DNA of 7,123 nucleotides from an uncultured Phascolarctobacterium sp. (lineage in GTDB: Bacteria; Bacillota; Negativicutes; Acidaminococcales; Acidaminococcaceae). Every line of letters begins with the position of its first letter. The first letter of the stretch is position 1. Positions 1-6,729 of the stretch are shown piece by piece. Location of the stretch: the NCBI GenBank assembly GCA_937906915.1, contig CALCUU010000261.1:1-7123 (forward strand). Direction: 5' to 3'. The notes under the pieces are model-generated. The model had not been told where the DNA came from. It did not search any database and saw only the letters and a list, made by a program, of their open reading frames with translations. The translations under genes were made by a program, and so were the position numbers.

Positions 1-690
1 GGCCTTGACAATGCGGAAGGTGATGCTATCGTTACTATGGACGGTGACATGCAGCATCCGCCTGAAATTGTTCCCCAACTTTTACGTTTATGGGAAGAGG
101 GCAACGAAATTGTTATTACCAAGCGTATGGCAACTGAAGACGCTGGCTTCTTCAAAAATCTTACCTCTGCAGCTTACTACAAGCTTATCAACACTTTATC
201 CAAGGTTGAGATTACTCCCGGTGGTTCCGACTTCCGTCTGATGGATAGAATTGCTGTTGATGCTTTCAAACAATATCGTGAGCGCGCACGCTTTATCCGC
301 GGTTTGGTAAGCACTCTTGGTTTTAAGGTTGCTAAGGTAGAATTTGTAGCACCGCCTCGTTTTGCAGGTCACTCTAAATTTAACCTGCACAAGATGTTGC
401 ACTTTGCTTTGGATGGTATTACTGCCTTTTCTAATTTGCCTTTACGTTGGGCATTTTACATTGGTTTGTTCTTCGGCATGGTAAGTTTGGTGCTTTTGGG
501 TCACGTTTTGTATGTAAGGTTCTTTACTCCTGATGCAGTTCCCGGTTGGGCAACTACTACTGCCAGCGTTTTGTTCTTGGGAGCAATTCAGCTTGTAGGT
601 ATTGGCATTTTGGGTGAATACATCGGCAGAATTTTTGAAGAGATTAAGCACCGTCCCTTGTACCTAGTTTCCCGTCATATTAAAAAATAA
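1..690 (+). CDS. Family 2 glycosyltransferase, polyprenyl-phosphate type (5' end missing)
   Basis: Partial gene: the frame is open from base 1 and 229 residues are visible before TAA at 688-690. The catalytic GT-A domain is represented by its second half. The metal-binding D-x-D lies in TMDGDMQHPPE (visible residues 12-22), and the conserved GGSDFRLMDR stretch is at 74-83. An amphipathic juxtamembrane stretch containing SKF and FSNLPLRW follows. Two C-terminal membrane helices are at about 151-174 and 187-209, ending in the GEYIGRIFEE motif and a basic tail. This architecture is typical of the DPM1/GtrB/ArnC-like family, which moves a sugar from a nucleotide donor to undecaprenyl phosphate on the inner face of the membrane for later surface glycosylation. 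The sugar and the final target cannot be told from sequence. The N-terminal nucleotide-binding part lies outside the window. A terminator follows at once, so this is the last gene of its transcription unit. Confidence 0.9.
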   Translation, partial: GLDNAEGDAIVTMDGDMQHPPEIVPQLLRLWEEGNEIVITKRMATEDAGFFKNLTSAAYYKLINTLSKVEITPGGSDFRLMDRIAVDAFKQYRERARFIRGLVSTLGFKVAKVEFVAPPRFAGHSKFNLHKMLHFALDGITAFSNLPLRWAFYIGLFFGMVSLVLLGHVLYVRFFTPDAVPGWATTTASVLFLGAIQLVGIGILGEYIGRIFEEIKHRPLYLVSRHIKK

Positions 691-697
691 ATTTTGA

Positions 698-725
698 GCA
701 GATAGGCTTCGGCTTATCTGCTTTT
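698..725 (+). terminator. Rho-independent terminator after the glycosyltransferase
   Basis: A 10-bp stem (698-707 with 712-721, one G-T wobble) closes on a TTCG tetraloop at 708-711. It is followed by a short T run at 722-725. It lies 7 nt past the glycosyltransferase stop codon and separates that unit from the EF-G gene. The T run is short, so it may be less efficient than the two other terminators in the window. Confidence 0.85.
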
Positions 726-733
726 AATAATTA

Positions 734-760
734 TTGGAAGAAATTTTCAGTTTGTATAAC
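734..760 (+). promoter_or_regulatory. Possible weak promoter for the EF-G gene
   Basis: TTGGAA at 734-739 and TATAAC at 755-760 resemble -35 and -10 boxes, but the spacer is only 15 bp, shorter than optimal. A promoter is expected here because the gap between the upstream terminator and the EF-G start must supply one. Transcription from here would give a 5' leader of roughly 75-80 nt. The leader would include a T7-C-A8 tract (761-776), which may bend DNA or act as an UP-like or slippage-prone element. TATTAT at 782-787 is an alternative -10 without a convincing -35. Confidence 0.3.
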
Positions 761-828
761 TTTTTTTCAAAAAAAAGAGGATATTATTAGGAATTGTAGA
801 ATTAACTATGTATCAGACTTTGAACCGT

Positions 829-838
829 AAGGGGGAAG
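829..838 (+). promoter_or_regulatory. Ribosome-binding site of the EF-G gene
   Basis: The purine run AAGGGGGAAG ends 6 nt before the ATG at 845 and supports that start. It is G-rich and lacks a perfect GGAGG core, unlike the site in front of transketolase. Confidence 0.6.
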
Positions 839-844
839 ATTTAT

Positions 845-2908
845 ATGAAAGAATATACTGGCGATAAGATTAGAAACGTGGCGATTGTGGGCCACGGTGG
901 AGCAGGAACTACGTCTGTAACCGAAGCATTACTGTACCGTTCCGGTGCTATCTCCAGAATGTGCAAAGTTGAAGACGGTGCTACCACCACTGACTACGAA
1001 CCGGAAGAAATTAAACGTAAAGTTTCCGTAAATGCTACTTTGGCTCCGGTTGAATGGCGCGACACCAAAATCAACTTTATTGATACTCCGGGCTTTGCTG
1101 ACTTCGTAGCAGAAGTTAAAGGCGCTTTCAGAGCAGTAGACAGTGCTTTGATTGTAGTTTGCGCTACTTCTGGCGTACAAGTTGGTACTGAACAATGCTG
1201 GAAACTTGCGGAAGAAGCTAACCTTCCCCGTATTATTTTCGTAAATAAAATGGACCGCGAAAATGCTGACTTCGACGGCATTCTCGATAACCTTCGTGGC
1301 AAATTCGGTAAATGCGTATTGCCGTTGCAATTGCCCTTGGGTACCGCTGAAAACTTTGAAGGCTTGATTGACCTTTACAAAATGAAAGCTTATCGTGCAA
1401 ACGGTAACGACTCTGACGAAATCGATATTCCGGAAGAATATTTGGAAGCTGCACAAGAAGCTCGTGAAAAAATGGTTGAAGCTGCAGTAGAAGCTGACGA
1501 TGATTGCATGATGCGTTATCTGGAAGGCGAAGAAATTTCTGACGAAGAAATCATGAAATGCCTCATTAAAGGTATCCGTCAAGCTACCATCTTCCCGATG
1601 ATTTGCGGCAGTGCTTACAAAGATATCGGTCTTGGCCGTTGCATGAACGCAATCGTTGACTTTACCTATCCTGCAATTCTGAACGACTTTATCGTTATGG
1701 ATAAAGAAACTGGCGAAGAAGAAGTACGCGATGCCAACGCTCCTATGTCCGCATTGGTATTCAAAACCACCTCTGACCCGTTCGTAGGTCGTTTGAGCTT
1801 CTTCCGTGTATTCTCCGGCTCCATTAAGAGCGACAGCGTAGTTTACAACTCCCGTCGTGAAGAAGAAGAACGCATTGGTAACATCTTCACCATGCGCGGT
1901 AAAGCACAAATCCCCATGAAAGAAGTTGTAGCTGGTGATATCGGCGTTGTTGCTAAATTGCAATACACCTCCACTGGCGACACCCTTTGCGATAAGAATG
2001 CTGCTCACGTAGAATTCCCGCCCATCGCATTCCCGCTGCCTATGTACACCCGTGCAATCTATGCTAAGAAAAAAGGCGACGAAGACAAGATTATGTCCGC
2101 TCTTAACCGCCTGATGGACGAAGATCCGACCATCATCGTTACCAAAAACCCTGTAACCAAAGAATCCTTGATTTCCGGTATGGGCGACCAACACATCGAA
2201 ATCATCATGGAACGTATGCAACGTAAATTTGGTGTAGAAGCTGACCTGAGAGCTCCCATCATCGAATATCGTGAAACCATCCGTGGTCGTGCAGAAGTTG
2301 AAGGCAAACATAAAAAACAATCCGGTGGTCATGGTCAATATGGTCACGTTAAGATTACTATGGAACCGTTGCCCCCCGGAGGCGGCTTCGAATTTGTTGA
2401 TAAAATCTTCGGTGGCGCTGTTCCTCGTCAATACATCCCCGCAGTTGAAAAAGGTATGCGCGAATCCATGGAAAAAGGTATCCTCGCTGGCTATCCTGTA
2501 GTTGATATGCGCATCACTTTGATTGATGGTTCTTACCACACCGTTGACTCCTCTGAAATGGCGTTCAAAACTGCTTCCAACATCGCGTTCAAGAAAGCTA
2601 TGGAAATGTCCAAACCCGTACTTCTCGAACCTATCTACAACTTGGAAGTAACCTGCGCTGATTCCATGATGGGCGACGTAATTGGTGACCTCAACTCCAA
2701 ACGCGGTCGTATCCTTGGTATGCAATCCGTAGAAGAAGGCATGAGCGTTGTAACTGCACAAGTTCCCTATGCTGAAATCTCCGAATACGCAGTTGACCTG
2801 CGCGCTATTACCCAAGGCTTGGGCACCTTCGAAATGAAATTTGACCATTACGAAGACGTTCCTGCTAAAATGGCAGAAAAAATCATTGCTGACCGTAAAG
2901 AAGCTTAA
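845..2908 (+). CDS. fusA: Elongation factor G, second-type (FusA2-like) with altered G motifs
   Basis: The 687-aa product has the five-domain EF-G layout and near-normal family length. EF-G moves tRNA and mRNA through the ribosome with GTP and helps recycle ribosomes. Visible motifs are the P-loop GHGGAGTTS (16-24), switch I region around RKVSVN (58-63), DTPGF (80-84), NKMD (134-137) and GSA (255-257). Domain IV has KHKKQSGGHGQYGHV (488-502), and its tip loop GSYHTVDSSE carries H565, matching E. coli His583. Domain V ends with the TQGLGTFEMKFDHYEDVP stretch. Oddities: the P-loop Lys is Thr22, the switch II His is Phe84, and the switch I Thr appears to be Ser61. The translocation domains look intact, so function on the ribosome is likely, but GTP handling may differ. 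No rpsL, rpsG or tuf neighbours are seen, which fits an extra EF-G rather than the str-operon copy. Codon use suggests high expression. Calling it FusA2-like is inference; EF-G family membership is certain. Confidence 0.93.
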   Translation: MKEYTGDKIRNVAIVGHGGAGTTSVTEALLYRSGAISRMCKVEDGATTTDYEPEEIKRKVSVNATLAPVEWRDTKINFIDTPGFADFVAEVKGAFRAVDSALIVVCATSGVQVGTEQCWKLAEEANLPRIIFVNKMDRENADFDGILDNLRGKFGKCVLPLQLPLGTAENFEGLIDLYKMKAYRANGNDSDEIDIPEEYLEAAQEAREKMVEAAVEADDDCMMRYLEGEEISDEEIMKCLIKGIRQATIFPMICGSAYKDIGLGRCMNAIVDFTYPAILNDFIVMDKETGEEEVRDANAPMSALVFKTTSDPFVGRLSFFRVFSGSIKSDSVVYNSRREEEERIGNIFTMRGKAQIPMKEVVAGDIGVVAKLQYTSTGDTLCDKNAAHVEFPPIAFPLPMYTRAIYAKKKGDEDKIMSALNRLMDEDPTIIVTKNPVTKESLISGMGDQHIEIIMERMQRKFGVEADLRAPIIEYRETIRGRAEVEGKHKKQSGGHGQYGHVKITMEPLPPGGGFEFVDKIFGGAVPRQYIPAVEKGMRESMEKGILAGYPVVDMRITLIDGSYHTVDSSEMAFKTASNIAFKKAMEMSKPVLLEPIYNLEVTCADSMMGDVIGDLNSKRGRILGMQSVEEGMSVVTAQVPYAEISEYAVDLRAITQGLGTFEMKFDHYEDVPAKMAEKIIADRKEA

Positions 2909-2919
2909 TTAAAAATTAG

Positions 2920-2953
2920 AATACAGCCTGCCTCAAGGTAGGCTGTATTTTTT
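2920..2953 (+). terminator. Rho-independent terminator after the EF-G gene
   Basis: A 12-bp stem (2921-2932 with 2937-2948, one G-T wobble) closes on a TCAA loop. It can be extended by A2920-T2949, and a T run reaches 2953. It begins 12 nt after the EF-G stop codon. EF-G is therefore a monocistronic unit, bounded by terminators on both sides. Confidence 0.92.
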
Positions 2954-2994
2954 GTCATTAACTGTTATTTTTATGACAAAACCTTGTAAAAACT

Positions 2995-3023
2995 TTGCAC
3001 TGAACTTTGTATAATGATATAAT
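2995..3023 (+). promoter_or_regulatory. Strong sigma-A type promoter of transketolase
   Basis: TTGCAC (2995-3000) and TATAAT (3018-3023) are separated by exactly 17 bp. A second perfect TATAAT lies 8 bp upstream at 3010-3015 but has no good -35 at the right distance. The predicted start near 3030 would give a leader of about 30 nt, too short to hold a riboswitch. Confidence 0.85.
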
Positions 3024-3046
3024 ATTAGGGAATTAAGTACAGTATT

Positions 3047-3051
3047 GGAGG
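3047..3051 (+). promoter_or_regulatory. Ribosome-binding site of transketolase
   Basis: A perfect GGAGG core lies 9 nt before the ATG at 3061. It fixes the start codon and, with the strong promoter, points to high expression. Confidence 0.85.
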
Positions 3052-3060
3052 TTTTTCTCA

Positions 3061-5046
3061 ATGCAAACAATCGACCAAGCTTGTGTAAATACTTTGCGCT
3101 TTTTGGCAGCTGACCAAGTTGAAAAGGCTAAATCCGGTCATCCCGGTTTCCCCTTGGGCACAGCTCCCTTGATGTATACTATTTGGGATCGTTTTATGAA
3201 CTACAATCCCGCAGACCCGAACTGGTTTAACCGCGACCGTTTCATTCTTTCTCCTGGTCATGGCAGTGCTTTGATGTACGCTATGCTCCACGTTGCTGGT
3301 TATGACCTGCCTATGGAAGAATTGAAAAACTTCCGTCAATGGGGTAGCAAAACTCCCGGTCATCCGGAAAACGGTCACACTCCTGGTGTAGATGCGTCCA
3401 CCGGTCCTTTGGGTCATGGCTTTGCTATGGGCGTAGGCTTTGCAATGGCAGAAGCTATGCTGGCAGCTCGTTACAACAAACCTGAATTTGCAGTTGTAGA
3501 CCATTATACCTACGGCATCACCTCTGACGGTGACTTGATGGAAGGCGTTTCCTGTGAAGCTGCTTCCTTGGCTGGTACCCTTGGTCTTGGCAAACTCATT
3601 TACTTATATGATGATAACAAAATTACCATCGAAGGTAGCACTGATATTGCTTTCAGCGAAGACGTTGAAATGCGCTTCAAAGCTTATGGCTGGCAAGTAC
3701 TGCGCGTAGCTGATTCCGAAGATGTTGAAGCTATGGAAGCTGCTATTAAAGAAGCTCAAGCAGATACTGCTCATCCTTCCTTGATTATCGTGCGTACCCA
3801 CATTGGCTATGGTAGCCCCAAACAAGACAATGCTTCCTGCCACGGCGAACCTCTCGGTGCAGACGCATTGAAAGCTACCAAAGAAAAAGCTGGTTGGGAT
3901 CCGGAAAAAATGTTCTACGTTCCCGAAGAAGTTGCAGCTCGTTTTGCAGCTAAACTGCCTGCTTGCGCAGAAGCACAAGAAGGTTGGAACGCTTTGGTTG
4001 CTAAATACGCAGAAGCATATCCGGAACTTGCTCAAGAATTGAATGACCGCATTGAAAATAAACTTGCTATTGATTTGGAAGCTCTGGAAGCTATCTTCAA
4101 GGAAACTGCTAAAACTGCAACCCGCGAAGCTTCCGGTGAAATCATCCAAAAATTGGCAGCACAAGTTCCTGCATTGGTAGGCGGTAGTGCTGACCTTGGT
4201 CCTTCCAACAAAACTATCATCAAAGCAGAAGGCTTCTTCTCCAAAGAAGACAGAGCTGGTCGCAACATTCACTACGGTGTACGCGAACACGCTATGGGCG
4301 TAGTTATGAATGGTATCGCTCTTCACGGCGGTTGCATTCCTTTTGGTGGTACCTTCTTGGTATTCGCAGACTTCCTCCGTCCGGCAATTCGTATGTCCGC
4401 ATTGATGGGTCAACGTGTAGTATACGTTCTCACTCACGACAGCATTGCTCTTGGCGAAGACGGTCCTACTCACCAACCTATCGAAACCACCATGGGCTTG
4501 CGTCTCATTCCTAACGTAAGCGTAATTCGTCCTGCTGACGCACTGGAAACTGCAGTTGCTTGGCAACAAGCTTGCCTTAACGCTAAACAACCTACCTGCT
4601 TGCTCTTGAGCCGTCAAAAATTGCCCGTGCTCCATGGCTACGCAGAAGTTGTACACGCAAACGCTGACAAAGGCGCTTACGTTCTTAGCCCTGCAAAAGC
4701 AGAAGCTAAAGCAATCCTCATTGGTACTGGTAGCGAAGTACACCTTGCTCTCGAAGCTCAAGCTAAATTGGCAGAAGAAGGCATCGACGTTAGCGTAGTA
4801 TCCATGCCCAGCTGGGATGCTTTTGAAAAACAAAGCGCAGAATACAAAGAAGCAGTTCTTCCTGCAGGCGTAACCAAAGTTGCTATCGAAGCTGGCGTTC
4901 CTTATGGCTGGAGCCGTTACACCGGTAACGAAAACAATGCTATTGGCATTACTACCTTTGGCGCTTCCGCACCTGGCGACTTGCTGATGGAAAAATATGG
5001 CTTCACTGTAGAAAACGTTGTAGCTAAAGTTAAAGAAGTTCTGTAA
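3061..5046 (+). CDS. tkt: Transketolase (ThDP-dependent)
   Basis: The 661-aa product is full length for the family. Transketolase moves two-carbon ketol units between sugar phosphates in the non-oxidative pentose phosphate pathway and uses thiamin diphosphate plus a divalent metal. The N-terminal ThDP-binding (PP) domain shows SGHPG with H27, LSPGHGSALMY with H67, GPLGHG (115-120) and the metal/diphosphate motif SDGDLMEG (155-162) running to DDN (184-186). In many homologues the first residue of that motif is Gly (GDG); here it is Ser155. The Pyr domain starts at GGSADLGPSNKT and carries VREHAMG with catalytic E409 and GEDGPTHQPIE with H471. The transketolase C-terminal domain follows, ending near GFTVENVVAKVKEVL. 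All key residues are present, so the enzyme should be active. It has its own promoter and terminator, lies just upstream of thiamin cofactor genes, and ends in four consecutive in-frame TAA codons. Confidence 0.97.
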   Translation: MQTIDQACVNTLRFLAADQVEKAKSGHPGFPLGTAPLMYTIWDRFMNYNPADPNWFNRDRFILSPGHGSALMYAMLHVAGYDLPMEELKNFRQWGSKTPGHPENGHTPGVDASTGPLGHGFAMGVGFAMAEAMLAARYNKPEFAVVDHYTYGITSDGDLMEGVSCEAASLAGTLGLGKLIYLYDDNKITIEGSTDIAFSEDVEMRFKAYGWQVLRVADSEDVEAMEAAIKEAQADTAHPSLIIVRTHIGYGSPKQDNASCHGEPLGADALKATKEKAGWDPEKMFYVPEEVAARFAAKLPACAEAQEGWNALVAKYAEAYPELAQELNDRIENKLAIDLEALEAIFKETAKTATREASGEIIQKLAAQVPALVGGSADLGPSNKTIIKAEGFFSKEDRAGRNIHYGVREHAMGVVMNGIALHGGCIPFGGTFLVFADFLRPAIRMSALMGQRVVYVLTHDSIALGEDGPTHQPIETTMGLRLIPNVSVIRPADALETAVAWQQACLNAKQPTCLLLSRQKLPVLHGYAEVVHANADKGAYVLSPAKAEAKAILIGTGSEVHLALEAQAKLAEEGIDVSVVSMPSWDAFEKQSAEYKEAVLPAGVTKVAIEAGVPYGWSRYTGNENNAIGITTFGASAPGDLLMEKYGFTVENVVAKVKEVL

Positions 5047-5056
5047 TAATAATAAC

Positions 5057-5088
5057 AAAACCCCGATGTGAGAACGTCGGGGTTTTTT
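5057..5088 (+). terminator. Strong terminator between transketolase and thiD
   Basis: A GC-rich 9-bp stem (5061-5069 with 5074-5082, one T-G wobble) closes on a GAGA loop. It is flanked by AAAA at 5057-5060 and followed by six T at 5083-5088. The flanking A and T runs can extend the stem. Only 12 nt separate the T run from the thiD start, so the terminator fills most of the 54-nt gap. It should end most tkt transcripts; any that read through would carry a free thiD ribosome site. Confidence 0.92.
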
Positions 5089-5093
5089 AGGAG
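5089..5093 (+). promoter_or_regulatory. Ribosome-binding site of thiD
   Basis: AGGAG directly abuts the terminator T run and lies 7 nt before the ATG at 5101. It decides the start: a GTG at 5068 in the same frame lies inside the terminator hairpin, has no Shine-Dalgarno site, and would add 11 residues unlike the family N-terminus. Confidence 0.8.
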
Positions 5094-5100
5094 TATATGT

Positions 5101-5904
5101 ATGAAAAACTTACTTACAATTGCCGGAAGCGATAGTAGTGGCGGCGCAGGTATCCAAGCAGATTTGAAAACCTTTTCTGCTCACGGAACCTTTGGTATGA
5201 GTGTCATTACTGCTGTTACCGCTCAAAATACCTGTGGCGTTACCATGGTGCAGGATATTGACTGCGAGGTAGTTAAGGCGCAAATTGAGGCTGTCTTTGA
5301 CGATATCCACGTTGATGCTGTAAAAATTGGTATGGTGTCCCGTCCGGAAATCATTGAAACAATCGCAGAATGCTTACGCAAGTACAAGCCTGCCATCATC
5401 GTGGTGGACCCGGTTATGATTTCTAAAAGCGGTTATCCTTTACTTGCTCCCGAAGCTTGTGCAACCTTGATTAAGGAGCTGTTACCCTTGGCAACTCTCG
5501 TAACTCCTAATCTTCCGGAAGCAGAAGCTATTACCGGTATGAAGGTAACTAAAAAGGAAGAAATGCGTCCCGTTGCTGAAAAAATCTTGGCGCTGGGAGC
5601 TAAGGCTGTGCTGGTAAAAGGTGGTCACCTTGATGACAGCGCAGACGATTTGCTCTTTGACGGGGTAGAGGAAGTGTGGTTCCAAGGCGACCGTATCGAA
5701 ACCAAGAACACTCACGGTACTGGTTGCACCTTGTCCAGCTCACTTGCTTCTAATTTAGCAAAGGGCTTGTCCTTGGTAGAAGCAGTTGCTGCTTCTAAGG
5801 CTTACGTTACCGAAGCCATTAAACATAGTTTGGAAATTGGCAGTGGTTGTGGTCCCACACACCACTTTGTAGATTTATATAGAAAGGCAGGCATTTTGGA
5901 ATAA
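5101..5904 (+). CDS. thiD: Hydroxymethylpyrimidine/phosphomethylpyrimidine kinase
   Basis: The 267-aa product matches the normal ThiD length when started at the ATG at 5101. ThiD phosphorylates 4-amino-5-hydroxymethyl-2-methylpyrimidine (HMP) and then HMP phosphate, giving HMP diphosphate for thiamin synthesis. It is a ribokinase-fold cytosolic enzyme. The N-terminus shows AGSDSSGGAGIQADLKT (8-24), followed by TAVTAQNT (37-44), the VKIGM segment, the VVDPVMISKSG core, and the TPNLPEAEAITG stretch. The catalytic anion-hole motif NTHGTGCTLS starts at 203 and includes C209. All family hallmarks are present. A pyridoxal kinase side activity is known in some ThiD-like proteins, but the thiM and thiE neighbours support a thiamin role. 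It overlaps thiM by one base, implying translational coupling. No promoter of its own is evident. Confidence 0.95.
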   Translation: MKNLLTIAGSDSSGGAGIQADLKTFSAHGTFGMSVITAVTAQNTCGVTMVQDIDCEVVKAQIEAVFDDIHVDAVKIGMVSRPEIIETIAECLRKYKPAIIVVDPVMISKSGYPLLAPEACATLIKELLPLATLVTPNLPEAEAITGMKVTKKEEMRPVAEKILALGAKAVLVKGGHLDDSADDLLFDGVEEVWFQGDRIETKNTHGTGCTLSSSLASNLAKGLSLVEAVAASKAYVTEAIKHSLEIGSGCGPTHHFVDLYRKAGILE

Positions 5905-6728
5905 TGGATTTAAAAGCTCAATTTGGTGAAATTATTGACAAGCTGCGTCGTCAGAAGCCTGTCATTCATCACATCACTAATTACGTTACAGCAGAAAGCT
6001 GTGCTGATATTGCTCTTGCAGCAGGTGCTTCTCCCGTTATGGCAGATGAGCCAGAGGAAGTGGAAGAAATTACCTGTAACGCAGATGCTCTCGTCCTGAA
6101 TTTTGGAACCTTTAGCTTTAACAAGATGATTTCCATGGAGAAGGCTGTCATTATGGCAAAGGAAGCAGGTATTCCTGTAATCCTTGACCCGGTTGGCGTA
6201 ATGAGTTCTTCCATGCGTTTGCAATTTGCTTTGAAGCTTTTAGAGAACAGATATATTAGCATTGTGCGTGGCAATTTTAGCGAATGCTCCGCGCTCTTTA
6301 ACGGCGAAGTTGACGGCTACGGTGTAGATAATATTACTGAACCTACCAGTCAGGGCGAAGGCTTAAAGCTTGCCAAGGATGCTGCTGCTAAATTTGGTTG
6401 CGTATTTGCAGTTACCGGTGCGGTGGATAGCATTAGTAATGGTAAGCAAGGCATTGTCCTCAACAACGGACACCCGCTTTTGGAAGATATTACTGGTAGC
6501 GGTTGCATGACCAGTACTTTGTGTGCCTGCTGTGCTGCGGTGACTAACGATATGTTAGCTGCTGCTGCCTTGGGCGTAGTGGTTATCGGTCAAAGCGCAG
6601 AACTGGCTGCAAACTTCTTAGAAAAGAAGGATGGCCCCGGTATGTTCAAGGTAAGATTGGTTGATGCAGTGTACCACGTTACTACTAAATGGAATGTTAT
6701 CAACTTAAATCCTGAAAGGCAGAACTAA
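5904..6728 (+). CDS. thiM: Hydroxyethylthiazole kinase (divergent active site)
   Basis: The 274-aa product is near the usual ThiM length. ThiM phosphorylates 4-methyl-5-(2-hydroxyethyl)thiazole, letting the cell reuse thiazole from degraded or imported thiamin. Family marks are HHITNYVT (22-29), GASPVMA (41-47), LNFGT (65-69), DPVG (95-98), RGNFSE (122-127) and the anion-hole motif DITGSGCM (195-202) with C201. Several usually conserved places differ. The N-terminal motif continues AESCAD where Asn residues are common in homologues (E31, D35). DPVG is followed by VMSSSMR rather than the usual Gly/Ala-rich GAGAT-like loop. The segment after LNFGT lacks the usual Arg-Thr. The start ATG overlaps the thiD stop (TAATG), and no good Shine-Dalgarno site lies nearby, so coupled translation is likely. 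ThiM is the best call; altered substrate preference is possible but unproven. Confidence 0.87.
   Translation: MDLKAQFGEIIDKLRRQKPVIHHITNYVTAESCADIALAAGASPVMADEPEEVEEITCNADALVLNFGTFSFNKMISMEKAVIMAKEAGIPVILDPVGVMSSSMRLQFALKLLENRYISIVRGNFSECSALFNGEVDGYGVDNITEPTSQGEGLKLAKDAAAKFGCVFAVTGAVDSISNGKQGIVLNNGHPLLEDITGSGCMTSTLCACCAAVTNDMLAAAALGVVVIGQSAELAANFLEKKDGPGMFKVRLVDAVYHVTTKWNVINLNPERQN
6715..6719 (+). promoter_or_regulatory. Weak ribosome-binding site of thiE
   Basis: AAAGG lies 10 nt before the ATG at 6730, inside the thiM 3' end. It is short and only partly complementary to 16S rRNA, so thiE translation probably also depends on ribosomes finishing thiM one base upstream. Confidence 0.45.
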
Positions 6729-6729
6729 A

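Noticed and set aside
761..776. T7-C-A8 tract as a terminator or regulatory hairpin
   Set aside because: It is self-complementary but A/T only and has no room for a loop, so a stable RNA hairpin is unlikely. It is noted only as a possible bent-DNA leader element.
929..2848. Open frame of 639 codons on the - strand across the EF-G gene
   Set aside because: It is codon-aligned with the EF-G frame and stays open only because the sense gene uses no TTA, CTA or TCA codons there. Its translation resembles no family and has no ribosome site or promoter.
5018..5050. Possible thi promoter at the tkt 3' end (TTGTAG with an extended -10-like TGTAATAAT at 5042-5050)
   Set aside because: The spacing is about 21 bp, the -10 match arises from the tandem stop codons, and a start there would run straight into the terminator hairpin.
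3604..5058. Open frame of 484 codons on the - strand across transketolase
   Set aside because: Same cause as in EF-G: it mirrors the sense codons and begins at the sole TTA codon (3604-3606) in that part. The composition is Phe/Cys/Ser-rich and not protein-like.
5068..5100. Upstream GTG start that would lengthen ThiD by 11 residues
   Set aside because: The GTG lies inside the terminator hairpin without a Shine-Dalgarno site. The ATG at 5101 has AGGAG at 7 nt and gives the standard ThiD N-terminus.
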